DNA from: Salegentibacter sp. Hel_I_6
Lineage (GTDB): Bacteria; Bacteroidota; Bacteroidia; Flavobacteriales; Flavobacteriaceae
NCBI RefSeq assembly: GCF_000745315.1
Contig: NZ_JQNQ01000001.1
Location: 186,001-250,000, forward strand
DNA length: 64,000 nt
Direction: 5' to 3'
Shown here: piece after piece, positions 24,496-33,065 of the stretch
How the letters are laid out: every line of letters begins with the position of its first letter
How positions within the stretch are numbered: the stretch's first letter is position 1
Made by a program: the position numbers and the translations under genes
The notes under the pieces: generated by a model
Told to the model about the DNA's origin: nothing
Database searches by the model: none
The model's input: only the letters and a program-made list of their open reading frames with translations

Positions 24496-25992
24496 TTAAT
24501 GATCATGACCGTGTGCGGGTGTTTGTCCGGACATTGAAGCCATCTTAACCTGGTAATTTCCTGTTGTTACGACAACCTCTCCGACATCAAGTCCGCTAAG
24601 TACCTGTGCTTTCTTTCCGTTACGTTTGCCTATCTTCACAGGTCTTCTCTCGAAACTTTCACCCCCGGTTTGTACAATCACAGAAAAATTACCATAATCT
24701 TCCAGCAGTGCATCTTCAGGCACCACAATTCCGGTTTCAGCCTCTCCAAGAGCGATCTGTACTTCAGTAAAACTGCCTTCAGGCATTTCAACTACATCGT
24801 TCACTTGGATATAAACAGGGATCATAGGCTTACGATCCTCTACTTCCTTGCCTACGGAAACAATAGATCCTTCTTCCACTTCACTCCAGGTTCCTTTATC
24901 ATTTCTGAACCAAACACTCGCGATAGCTTCTTTACTCGGATTATAAGAAGCACTTAATTGCGTTTTAAGCAAACGTGACTTGTCGGTTCCAATGCTAACA
25001 AGGTTAGCACCCTGGTCTACATAATCCCCGTTTGAGGTGCTGATGGATTTTATAAATCCGTCAAATGGAGCCCTGATTTGCTTCCCGCCTGCTCCGTAAT
25101 TGGAGGCCAGTGCACGATAATTTGATTCGGCTACACGAAAGTCGCTTTCCACCCTTTCAAATTCCGCCTTGGGAACGATCTTATCCTCATAAAGTTCCTT
25201 TTTCCGCTCATATTCAGCTTTCGCCTGATCATATCTGGCTTTGGCCTGGGCTATCTCCGCCTGAATATTATTGGAAGAAAGGCCTTCACTGCTCAAGGTC
25301 ATCAAAAGCTGGCCTTTTTTAACTTCGCTACCTTCTGTTAAGTTATCTAAAGCAAAATTCACCATTCCATTGGCTCCTGCCGCAAGGGTTTTGTAAGTTC
25401 CCGGCGCGGCTTGCCAGACTCCGGATGTATGAACAATGTCATAAACTTCACTATCTGTAACAGGCTCGGTTTGAAAATCGATCTTCCAGGCCTGCTCCTT
25501 TAAAAAGCTAATGCCAGCATCTTCTGCTTCCGTTACATTTTCTGATGCTTCTTCAGTCGAGGCATACACCTGAACGTCTTCTATGACGATCCTGTCTGAA
25601 TATTCAGGAGTTTTCAGATCAAAAATGAGGTCATAGGTTCCCGGATCTTTTGGTTGCAAGGCTGGAGAAAAAATTCCAGGTGAAGAAGGTGATTCCACCT
25701 TATGCCGAATTCCACTATCTCCCTGAATAAGGCTCACTGTAACCGAGCCATTTCGAACCGGCTGGTGTTTATCTAGAACAGTAAAGTGAGCTGCAAATTT
25801 GCTGGTTTTCCCTGTCACTAAAGCTGGAAATTCAACGAAAAGCTCCGTCTGGTCTGTCCAGATGGTTTTGCTGATCGCAGGTACTTCTGAACCTACGTGG
25901 TTCCCTTCAGCATCGTGCGCATGGTCTTCTTCCGGGTTATTTCCGCAGGAAAAAAGCAAAAACGAGATGCATACTATATAAATATATTTCAT
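24496..25992 (-). CDS. RND efflux periplasmic adaptor (CusB-like lipoprotein)
   Basis: 498 residues. Lipobox L-L-F-S-C (Cys16), a His/Asp-rich stretch right after it (E-D-H-A-H-D), an extra beta-rich domain of about 130 residues, then the adaptor core with hairpin (residues 240-290) and beta-barrel parts. The C-terminus ends A-H-G-H-D-H. It bridges the pump to TolC, and its His tails probably collect metal. 18 bases before the pump gene. Confidence 0.9.
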   Translation of the reverse strand: MKYIYIVCISFLLFSCGNNPEEDHAHDAEGNHVGSEVPAISKTIWTDQTELFVEFPALVTGKTSKFAAHFTVLDKHQPVRNGSVTVSLIQGDSGIRHKVESPSSPGIFSPALQPKDPGTYDLIFDLKTPEYSDRIVIEDVQVYASTEEASENVTEAEDAGISFLKEQAWKIDFQTEPVTDSEVYDIVHTSGVWQAAPGTYKTLAAGANGMVNFALDNLTEGSEVKKGQLLMTLSSEGLSSNNIQAEIAQAKARYDQAKAEYERKKELYEDKIVPKAEFERVESDFRVAESNYRALASNYGAGGKQIRAPFDGFIKSISTSNGDYVDQGANLVSIGTDKSRLLKTQLSASYNPSKEAIASVWFRNDKGTWSEVEEGSIVSVGKEVEDRKPMIPVYIQVNDVVEMPEGSFTEVQIALGEAETGIVVPEDALLEDYGNFSVIVQTGGESFERRPVKIGKRNGKKAQVLSGLDVGEVVVTTGNYQVKMASMSGQTPAHGHDH

Positions 25993-26007
25993 GTCTAGTA
26001 TTGATTT

Positions 26008-26289
26008 TTAATGTTCCTCATGTTCCGTTCCGTCGTCATGCCTATGATGATCAGACCCTTCATCTATTTCCAAAGAATCCCCCCCTACCCTGAATTCTTC
26101 CTGTTCCATATGGTCTTCCTCCATATGACTGCCATCTTCATTGTGGGGATGGCCATGCTCCTCTTCCTCCTTTGCATGGGCCTCAGCTCCTTCTTCATGT
26201 TCATGGCCGTGGTCTTCTTTTGCTGTATCTCTACAAGCTGAAAAACCAAATACTAGTATTGCTGCGAAAAATAAATTCTTGAAATTCAT
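26008..26289 (-). CDS. His/Glu-rich metal-binding lipoprotein
   Basis: 93 residues: lipobox G-F-S-A-C (Cys19), then a low-complexity chain dominated by His, Glu and Asp (16 His). Too disordered for a fold; probably a periplasmic metal buffer. Lies between the TolC and adaptor genes. Confidence 0.8.
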   Translation of the reverse strand: MNFKNLFFAAILVFGFSACRDTAKEDHGHEHEEGAEAHAKEEEEHGHPHNEDGSHMEEDHMEQEEFRVGGDSLEIDEGSDHHRHDDGTEHEEH

Positions 26290-26304
26290 ATTATTTCTTT
26301 TAAA

Positions 26305-27489
26305 TTATAATTGGTGTTTTAAAAGTGTTGCTCTAAGCTGAAGGAGTTCTTTTTCCATCTCCAGCATATTATTATAAGCCTGCCGGTAGAACTCCACTTC
26401 CCGGTAATAATCCAGAAATGAGAATTCCCCAAGTTCGTAGGCTTTAAATAAAAGTTCTTCGGAATTCAGGTCCTGAAAAGTCTCCTGGTATTCCTGGTAT
26501 TTTCTCTTTAATAATTGATATTGCTGATAATTCTCCTGAAATCTGGTATATAGTTCAGCAGTTTCAGCACCGGTATTGGCCTGGGTATATTCCAGATTGG
26601 CTTCAGCAGCTTTTACCTTATTCTTGCTGTTCCAGAGCGGGATGGATAGTCCGCCCAGGAATCCTGAATAATTGCTGGAATTCACTCCCTGGTGATTATA
26701 CCCAATGCTTAGATCTGGAAGAATCTTATTCTTTTCCAGTTTTACCTGCTGCTGGGCAAGGTTCTCACGAGCTTTTAACTGCTGAATTTCGGCATCTGCG
26801 GAAAGTTTTTCGTTCCAAAGCACCTCCATTTCGGCAACCTCAGCATCTTCCATGAACAAGATTTCATCTACTTGAACCGTGTTTCCCCCATTCAATTTCT
26901 GAAGTTCTAGCAATGTGTTCCTGATCATGATGTTGACCTGATCCAGTTCAAACTGCTCCTGTAACCAGGCTACTTTGGCTTTATTCAATTCCAGGATACC
27001 GATTTGTTCTGCATCGAATAAACGCTGAATTTGATCATACACCTGTTTGGCCTGCTCTACTCTTTTTTCCTCCAGCTCTTTTCGTTTCTGCAGAGTCTGC
27101 AATTCCAAAAGCTGTTTTTTGGCATTCAGTAATATTTCCTGACGCAGCGTTTCATATTCCAATTCCAATAATTCCTTTTGCTTTTCAATTCGCTTGCTTC
27201 GGGCACCATAAACGGTAGGAAACTCAAATTGCTGAGAAACCTGATATTCAGTATAATCACCGGTTTGATGTTCGCCGAATGGAAGATAAAAGGCTGAAAC
27301 CTCAGGATCCTGTAGGTTGTTCTCAGTTTTATTACCAAGATTCTGACTTGCCATATACGACTGGTATGCCTTAAGTTGCCTGTTATTCTGGCTTATCTGC
27401 TGCAAAATACCGTTCATACCGGTATCCTGGGCAAATGAGGCTATAGAGATTAGTATTCCGCATACAGCGGAAACTATATTTCTGTACAT
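26305..27489 (-). CDS. TolC-family outer-membrane efflux protein
   Basis: 394 residues: signal peptide (1-20), then the long coiled-coil pattern of TolC (Glu/Gln/Leu heptads at 90-190 and 265-385). Forms the outer-membrane duct for the downstream adaptor and pump. It is the second gene after the RGPP leader; the 71-base gap between them can form two mutually exclusive hairpins. Confidence 0.9.
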   Translation of the reverse strand: MYRNIVSAVCGILISIASFAQDTGMNGILQQISQNNRQLKAYQSYMASQNLGNKTENNLQDPEVSAFYLPFGEHQTGDYTEYQVSQQFEFPTVYGARSKRIEKQKELLELEYETLRQEILLNAKKQLLELQTLQKRKELEEKRVEQAKQVYDQIQRLFDAEQIGILELNKAKVAWLQEQFELDQVNIMIRNTLLELQKLNGGNTVQVDEILFMEDAEVAEMEVLWNEKLSADAEIQQLKARENLAQQQVKLEKNKILPDLSIGYNHQGVNSSNYSGFLGGLSIPLWNSKNKVKAAEANLEYTQANTGAETAELYTRFQENYQQYQLLKRKYQEYQETFQDLNSEELLFKAYELGEFSFLDYYREVEFYRQAYNNMLEMEKELLQLRATLLKHQL

Positions 27490-27522
27490 AAATTTTGATT
27501 TTAGTTTAATCTATATGAAAAG

Positions 27523-27559
27523 GTCGGCCAGCTATTTTAAGTAGTGGCCTGACTAGCTG
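27523..27559 (-). promoter_or_regulatory. Overlapping alternative hairpins after the RGPP leader
   Basis: Immediately past the leader stop, TAGCTG (27554-27559) can pair with CAGCTA (27529-27534); alternatively TGGCCTGAC (27545-27553) can pair with GTCGGCCA (27523-27530) with one bulge. The pairings share bases 27529-27530 and cross, so they exclude each other, as in attenuator leaders. Confidence 0.5.
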
Positions 27560-27560
27560 A

Positions 27561-27992
27561 TCAAACTAAGTCGGGAGGTCCCCGAAGTGAGAGTAAAGAT
27601 AAATAGGGATTAAAATATTCGTTGGGAGGCTGATAAATTATAAAATTTTCTGAATCCTGATCAGTTAAAACCCAATTAGTAACCAAATATACTTGAAGTA
27701 TATTCTTTTTGCTTTCCGCCTTTTTAAACCTAAAGTTTTCAGAATATTCCTTTAAAACCGGAATTTCATTAGAAGTACTCGTGTGGGAATGAATAGCCAG
27801 CAAATAAGACAAGAATCCGCCCTGCTCATCTTTCTGTTTCTTTTCGTGGTGATGATCTTCCCCGGAATGATGATGTGCTACCTCGTTCTCCTCATCATGT
27901 GCATGATGTGCATGAGGTATGACCTGATGAAAAGACATCAGCATAAATACACCTAAAAGGAATAAGGCTTTTATATGATTTTTTATTTGCAC
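27561..27992 (-). CDS. Operon-leading exported His-rich protein with C-terminal RGPP
   Basis: 143 residues with a GTG start: a signal-like hydrophobic segment (about 8-25), a His cluster (H-A-H-H-A-H-D, H-H-H-S-G-E-D-H-H-H), a second short hydrophobic patch, then a tail ending S-L-R-G-P-P-D-L-V. No enzyme motif. The C-terminal R-G-P-P four residues from the stop recalls the arrest motifs of SecM (RAGP) and ApdP (RAPP). First gene of a five-gene efflux operon. A paralogue leads the second efflux operon at 37683-38084. Function is inferred only. Confidence 0.7.
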   Translation of the reverse strand: MQIKNHIKALFLLGVFMLMSFHQVIPHAHHAHDEENEVAHHHSGEDHHHEKKQKDEQGGFLSYLLAIHSHTSTSNEIPVLKEYSENFRFKKAESKKNILQVYLVTNWVLTDQDSENFIIYQPPNEYFNPYLSLLSLRGPPDLV

Positions 27993-28038
27993 AGGTTACA
28001 AAAATAGAAAATTATTACAGAGATTCGAGGTAAAATAG

Positions 28039-28085
28039 AATAAACCATAAGAACCTTAGCTCCTATGGTTTATACTTCAACTAAT
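28039..28085 (-). repeat. 47-bp repeated hairpin element, copy 1
   Basis: Identical over 47 bases to 38187-38233. It contains a perfect 10-bp stem (ATAAACCATA with TATGGTTTAT, 14-base loop). Each copy lies just upstream of an RGPP leader gene and downstream of another minus-strand gene, so it may be a terminator or a leader element. Confidence 0.7.
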
Positions 28086-28174
28086 AAAATCTCTATGCTG
28101 TAAAGACCTGTCTTAAATGTTGAACTATGTACACCTAAATATCGTAAAACACTTTAAATCAAACCGATAAACTT

Positions 28175-28363
28175 TTAAAACAACAGTGTTAAATGCTGGT
28201 AGATATATAAAATTATCCCTAAAACGACTATAAAAATAAAAATTAGCGAAAGAAGATCCGAAATACTCCATTTGCCCCCTTTCTCCTTAGATCCTGCTCT
28301 AAAACCTGCTCTTTTGGAGGTTCCGGAATTAGCACTTTTTTTTCTTTTGTTCCTGCTTTTCAT
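28175..28363 (-). CDS. Small basic single-helix membrane protein
   Basis: 62 residues: a strongly basic N-terminus (M-K-S-R-N-K-R-K-K) and one membrane helix (about 36-56). Similar in plan to the small protein at 54647-54811. No family recognised. Regions on both sides (27993-28174 and 28364-28592) hold no other gene. Confidence 0.5.
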   Translation of the reverse strand: MKSRNKRKKSANSGTSKRAGFRAGSKEKGGKWSISDLLSLIFIFIVVLGIILYIYQHLTLLF

Positions 28364-28592
28364 GGATGTTAACTGAACTATGTTCGAAATATGTAATTTT
28401 AAAATTCAAAGTAGTTTTAGAGGCTTCTCCTATTATGGCTTCTTGTTTTTCTTTGGTTCAATAGTATTTTAGGAAATTCTAAATAGGCAGAAATCAATTT
28501 CTTTTAAAATGGCCACAAAGTATTTGTGCCTGCTGAATGGAAGGCTATTTCAGTTGAGGGCAGAAATTCACCTTCCATTGCAGGACTTAAAA

Positions 28593-29225
28593 TTATAATG
28601 AATACTGACCTTTAAGTCTCAAAGTTACCGTGACATCCTCATTACCGGTGTTTCTGAAAAACCAACCATGTTTTCCGTCATATGGGGCCAATAAGGTTCC
28701 CACCATATTATTGGAGCTGGAAATAGTATAACTCTCGAAGTAAACCTCTTTAACTTTTTTTTCCTGTTTTACTTCTCCGTGAAAATCAAAATAAAGAACC
28801 TCACCGTTAGCGGTAGTCCATTCATATTTCATTTTTCCATATTTGAGCATATCTATTTTGAACTCAATTCCTTTTCCTGCCGGAACCACCACTTTAGTTT
28901 CATCCTCACGTGATTTTAATTGCGTAGTTGGAGGTGGGTTATCGGCCTCAGCAGGTCTTTCCACATTTGGCCCTGAACCTGCCTTTTCTAATTTAATGAG
29001 AGGAGTGGTTGAGTTTGTTGCCATTACTCCCAAACTATTTGTTCCGGATTCTTCTGGAACGTATAGTTTGCTAAATCCTATCAGTTTCCCCACACCTGTA
29101 GGATCCATTCCATATTCGGCTGGCAAAACAGCTATCACTAGTAATAATGCTCCTACGATAAGTGAAATAAGAGTTGCTTTTATAATTTTATTTTTTTCCA
29201 ATAATGGAGGTTTCATTTCTGACAT
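28593..29225 (-). CDS. Transmembrane anchor protein of HupE-type metal clusters
   Basis: 210 residues with one N-terminal helix (about 17-35), a Pro/Thr/Asn-rich linker and a beta-rich domain ending with T-V-T-L-R-L-K-G-Q-Y. This matches proteins annotated as transmembrane anchor, found beside HupE/UreJ in metal resistance regions. The frame is open to 29348, but ATG 29225 starts M-S-E-M-K-P-P and lies 11 bases past the HupE stop. Confidence 0.7.
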   Translation of the reverse strand: MSEMKPPLLEKNKIIKATLISLIVGALLLVIAVLPAEYGMDPTGVGKLIGFSKLYVPEESGTNSLGVMATNSTTPLIKLEKAGSGPNVERPAEADNPPPTTQLKSREDETKVVVPAGKGIEFKIDMLKYGKMKYEWTTANGEVLYFDFHGEVKQEKKVKEVYFESYTISSSNNMVGTLLAPYDGKHGWFFRNTGNEDVTVTLRLKGQYSL

Positions 29226-29236
29226 AGTTATATTTT

Positions 29237-29926
29237 TTAAGATGTAAAGTAGCCTGTTAATTGAAAGCCGAGCAATAAAAAACCTGCGGCCATTAAAGCT
29301 GTATTTGTAATTGTTGAAAATTTCATAAAGCTGCGATGTCTTCTCCAAACCGTGATAAGAATCAATACTACTGCTAAAGCAATAAATTGCCCTATTTCTA
29401 CTCCAATATTGAAACCAATTAGATTAGTCAAGAGACCCTCACGGTCGAATTTAAATTCTTGTAACTTACTTGCAAGACCAAAACCGTGAAACAACCCGAA
29501 TATCAAAACCGCCGCCTGGGTATTCGGCTGTTTACCAAAGAAGCGCTTAAAGCCGCCTAAATTATCAAAGCCTTTATAGACGATAGATAAGGCGATAATA
29601 GCATCAATTAGGTACGCATTAATATTGATATCGGCTAAAACACCTAATAACAAAGTGGTGCTATGCCCAATGGTAAAGAAACTAACATATAAGAGTACTT
29701 GTTTCGGTTTATACAGAAAGAAAATAACACCGACCAAAAATAGTAAGTGATCATAGCCGGTAATCATATGTTTAGCTCCTATGTATAAAAATGGGCCAAA
29801 TGCCACGCCACTATTTCCCAATAGAAACGTTTGTGTGTTTTCATCTACTCCGTGAGCATATGCCAGAGAGCCGAATGCTCCGCATAGAAAAAGAAAGAGA
29901 AAGGCATATATTTTTTTAATTTTCAT
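29237..29926 (-). CDS. HupE/UreJ-family membrane protein
   Basis: 229 residues: signal peptide (ending A-Y-A-H-G), then about six helices with the family motifs G-Y-D-H-L-L-F-L, G-H-S-T-T-L and G-L-F-H-G-F-G-L-A. HupE/UreJ proteins are linked to nickel or other divalent metals. ATG 29926 chosen over 29971 because it begins the signal peptide. Confidence 0.82.
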   Translation of the reverse strand: MKIKKIYAFLFLFLCGAFGSLAYAHGVDENTQTFLLGNSGVAFGPFLYIGAKHMITGYDHLLFLVGVIFFLYKPKQVLLYVSFFTIGHSTTLLLGVLADININAYLIDAIIALSIVYKGFDNLGGFKRFFGKQPNTQAAVLIFGLFHGFGLASKLQEFKFDREGLLTNLIGFNIGVEIGQFIALAVVLILITVWRRHRSFMKFSTITNTALMAAGFLLLGFQLTGYFTS

Positions 29927-29979
29927 AATAAAATTGTTTAAGTCCCATTGCACATCGCAGTACATTGGCACTTCGATTA

Positions 29980-30180
29980 TTAATGGGCATGCCCATGTGA
30001 TTTAACCTGCTCTAAACTATCCATTGTTTTTTCGCGGGCCATTTGGATACTATCTTGGATCCTAACCATTTCTGCATTATTATCCTTTTTCGCATTGGGA
30101 CCAGTTTCTTCCTTCTTAGTTTCTTTACACGATACTAACAGGGCCAAAACAACTGTTGTGATAAAAAATACTTTTTTCAT
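29980..30180 (-). CDS. Small His-tailed lipoprotein
   Basis: 66 residues: signal peptide with lipobox L-L-V-S-C (Cys18), a charged helix, and a C-terminus of S-H-G-H-A-H. Probably a periplasmic metal-binding lipoprotein working with the HupE-like protein next to it. Confidence 0.7.
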   Translation of the reverse strand: MKKVFFITTVVLALLVSCKETKKEETGPNAKKDNNAEMVRIQDSIQMAREKTMDSLEQVKSHGHAH

Positions 30181-30252
30181 AATTTATTTATTTTGAGATT
30201 TATTGCTTTTTAATTTTTGAGATACTCTTCCCATAATTGACTTAGATACAGC

Positions 30253-30519
30253 CTAGTTGGATTTTTTATTCAAAATATATCTTTTAGTAACTGTTCCTAA
30301 ATCTTTCTCCGAAAACCAAATATCGTCTGGATGAAGATGGAGAACAGGGGCTTGTTGACATCTATTGTTACAATCTATTATATCAACTTCAATTTTGTTT
30401 TTCAGTTTATATTTCTTCATATAATAATGTAAAAGCTTGCCTTTTTTCTTTCGGCAGTTTACTCCATTACACTGATAAATAACGGTTTTATTGTTTTTAT
30501 GATCTACCATAATATTCAT
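30253..30519 (-). CDS. Thioredoxin-fold [2Fe-2S] ferredoxin-like protein
   Basis: 88 residues with C-N-G-V-N-C-R near residue 20 and C-N-N-R-C-Q-Q-A-P near residue 52, the four-Cys arrangement of thioredoxin-like [2Fe-2S] ferredoxins (NuoE-like). Lies 15 bases after the MFS gene. Role in this metal cluster is unknown. Confidence 0.7.
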   Translation of the reverse strand: MNIMVDHKNNKTVIYQCNGVNCRKKKGKLLHYYMKKYKLKNKIEVDIIDCNNRCQQAPVLHLHPDDIWFSEKDLGTVTKRYILNKKSN

Positions 30520-30534
30520 ACTCTTAGTTAATGC

Positions 30535-31803
30535 CTAACCTACTTTCCGCGATTTTAAATGTTCTGATTTTCCAACACTATCCTTTGGCCTGAGAAACAG
30601 AAAAACAATCGTCAACAATGTCAAAGTGATAATTCCACCATAGAGAAATTCCCTATCTGGGAAATTAGTCCCAAGGTATCCTGCTATTGGATAAGAAATC
30701 GCCCACCATAGATGGGAAAAAGCGAAATGGGAACCATATACTTTTCCCTGTTCACTATCTGATATATTTTCCCCAATAAGGGTTTCTGAAGGAATTTCTG
30801 CAAGACTTTGTCCCAACCCTGCAAAGATCCAGAACACAAAAAGCAAAGAAAAATTAAGATAGTTTGCGGCACTAATTGACAGTCCCAATACTAATGCTCC
30901 CAATAATAAGGAAACTTGTCTCGATTTAGATTTATCAATAGCTCCTGAAACAAAAGCAGCCACTGTTGCACCAATACCAAAGGCCGCCATAATCAAACCA
31001 TAATCCTTATCAGTTAACTCTAAACCACCTTTAACCAGTATTATAGTATTAACCAGGATAAATGCTCCTGCCATCGCCGATACCAGTTCTATGAAAAGTG
31101 CAAAACGGATATACTTATTTTGAAACAAGAGCCTGGCTCCTTTAGTAACATCCTGCCAGGTGGTTAGGTGTTTACTGGGAACTTCTTCCTTAGGTGCATT
31201 TAAAAAGGTTTTAGGGAGTGTTAAAAGTAAAATCCCTGCGATAATAAATGTTCCCGCATCAACCAGGAATATCTCCCTGGCTCCCATCCAGACTGCAAGT
31301 ATTCCCGCTAAACCCGGACCTAAAACCCCTAATAACTGATACGTAGCAGCCGATAATCCAATAGCTTGCCGATATAATCTTTTATCCACAATCTGAGGGA
31401 TAACAGATCTATAAGTAGGGCTAAAGAAAGCATTGAAAACATTCATAAGAAATACGATTGCATAAATTTGCCATTCGGCCGTAATGAACGGCAGTAGGGC
31501 AACCAGACCCATCCTAATAAAATGCGTCGTATACAAAATCTTTTTTCGATCCATACGATCTGCAAGTACACCGGCAAATGGCGAAAAGATAATAAAAGCA
31601 GTGACCCTCAATGTAAGAGCGGTAGCCAATATTATAGCAGCCCTTTCTTCTCCAAATTGATAGGCAAGCAAGGCAAGGCCAACCCAGGTAAAAGCATCCC
31701 CTAGCAGGCTAATAGTCTGTGCCAGATATACTTTCGCGAACAGCCTATTTTGCAGCGCCTGAAAAGGTTCTGTTAATTTGAATATCACCTTGCCTATTTT
31801 CAT
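30535..31803 (-). CDS. MFS transporter
   Basis: 422 residues, about twelve helices, with the MFS loop 2-3 motif G-V-L-A-D-R-M-D-R-K. Resembles the EntS/MFS_3-type exporters. It follows the CusB-like gene by 36 bases and is probably part of the same metal operon; substrate unknown. Confidence 0.85.
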   Translation of the reverse strand: MKIGKVIFKLTEPFQALQNRLFAKVYLAQTISLLGDAFTWVGLALLAYQFGEERAAIILATALTLRVTAFIIFSPFAGVLADRMDRKKILYTTHFIRMGLVALLPFITAEWQIYAIVFLMNVFNAFFSPTYRSVIPQIVDKRLYRQAIGLSAATYQLLGVLGPGLAGILAVWMGAREIFLVDAGTFIIAGILLLTLPKTFLNAPKEEVPSKHLTTWQDVTKGARLLFQNKYIRFALFIELVSAMAGAFILVNTIILVKGGLELTDKDYGLIMAAFGIGATVAAFVSGAIDKSKSRQVSLLLGALVLGLSISAANYLNFSLLFVFWIFAGLGQSLAEIPSETLIGENISDSEQGKVYGSHFAFSHLWWAISYPIAGYLGTNFPDREFLYGGIITLTLLTIVFLFLRPKDSVGKSEHLKSRKVG

Positions 31804-31839
31804 CCTAATATTTTGAAATTAGTTTCCAAACACCCTTTA

Positions 31840-33033
31840 TTATTCTTCTTCAGAATTTCTTAATGCAGATAAAATGGAATAAGCATTCTTTACCACGGGC
31901 TTTAGATTGTTAATATCAGTATTTTCAGCAAAGCTTATGGCCGTATATCCTTCCTGCTCAAGGCCTTTTTTAACCTGCTCTAACCTAAAAGTATAAGCAT
32001 TCGCCGTCTCCCGGGTTTGTAGAACAACAAAGTCCTTCCCCTGATATTGGACAATTGCTTCAGAGGGTACCGCATTTTGTTGCTCCGTACCAGTTTCTAC
32101 CCAGGCTTTTACATACATGCCAGGTAAAAGACCTTTTTCGTCCTCTGAAATGTGGGAATGAACGGGGGTTATCCTATTCTCTCCTGTAGCTTTTCCTATC
32201 AGGAACACCTCTGCAGTACGGTCATAAGTATTGTCATTAGAAAGGGAAAATTTCACGGTTTGGCCAATCTCTATTTTTTCCAGATCTTTTTCAAATGCAT
32301 TGAGTGCAATATGAACATCATCAGTATTTACAATTTCAAATAACACTTCTTCAGGGGAAACGAAATCACCTATGTTAACGTTGCTCTCTTTTATAAAACC
32401 TGTTATAGGGGCGTATAAATTTGCAGTTCGAGCTATATTACCATTTTGAACATTACTTCTACTAATACCCGCAAGGGCAAGTTGCTGTTCGTATGCCTTA
32501 ACCCGTCCTTGTGTAATTTTATAGTCGGAAGAAACCTGTTGAAAGGTTTTTGCCGAATTGATATCCTCTTCCCTTAGCTGTTTTTGCCGGTTATATTCTT
32601 CTTCAAGAAATTGTAGCCTGCTCAAACTTTCCAAATAGTCCTGTTGTATCTGGATAAATTCGGGATTTTCGATCGTAGCCAGGACTTGCCCTTTTTTGAC
32701 CTCTTCCCCAGGTAATCTCCCGGCAGTTTTTATATACCCCCCTAATGGCGCAGATACAGAAGCCATGCTTTCAGGTTCCACATCAATAACCCCATTTAAT
32801 TTAATGATGTTGCTAAGATTTCTCATTACAACTTCCCCGGTTTCTATTCCGGCGAGGTTATATTGATCCTTTGTAAAAGTGACCTGTTTGGCCCCGTTAG
32901 CAACAGGCGTTTCTTTTTGCGTAGAAGATTCTGCGGAAGTTTCGGTCTTTTCAGAATCATTATTGCCACACGCCACTACCAAAAGGATGGATAAAATGAG
33001 TAGAGAAATTTTTGTATTGAATTTAATTTTCAT
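31840..33033 (-). CDS. RND efflux periplasmic adaptor (CzcB/CusB-like lipoprotein)
   Basis: 397 residues: lipobox L-V-V-A-C (Cys22), then barrel-sandwich and hairpin domains (coiled coil around 125-190) and the adaptor beta-barrel, with G-L-L-P-G-M-Y-V near the end. Partner of the CusA-TolC fusion upstream of it, 32 bases away. Confidence 0.9.
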   Translation of the reverse strand: MKIKFNTKISLLILSILLVVACGNNDSEKTETSAESSTQKETPVANGAKQVTFTKDQYNLAGIETGEVVMRNLSNIIKLNGVIDVEPESMASVSAPLGGYIKTAGRLPGEEVKKGQVLATIENPEFIQIQQDYLESLSRLQFLEEEYNRQKQLREEDINSAKTFQQVSSDYKITQGRVKAYEQQLALAGISRSNVQNGNIARTANLYAPITGFIKESNVNIGDFVSPEEVLFEIVNTDDVHIALNAFEKDLEKIEIGQTVKFSLSNDNTYDRTAEVFLIGKATGENRITPVHSHISEDEKGLLPGMYVKAWVETGTEQQNAVPSEAIVQYQGKDFVVLQTRETANAYTFRLEQVKKGLEQEGYTAISFAENTDINNLKPVVKNAYSILSALRNSEEE

Positions 33034-33065
33034 CTTTTATATTTTTAATGTGATATCATTAGGTT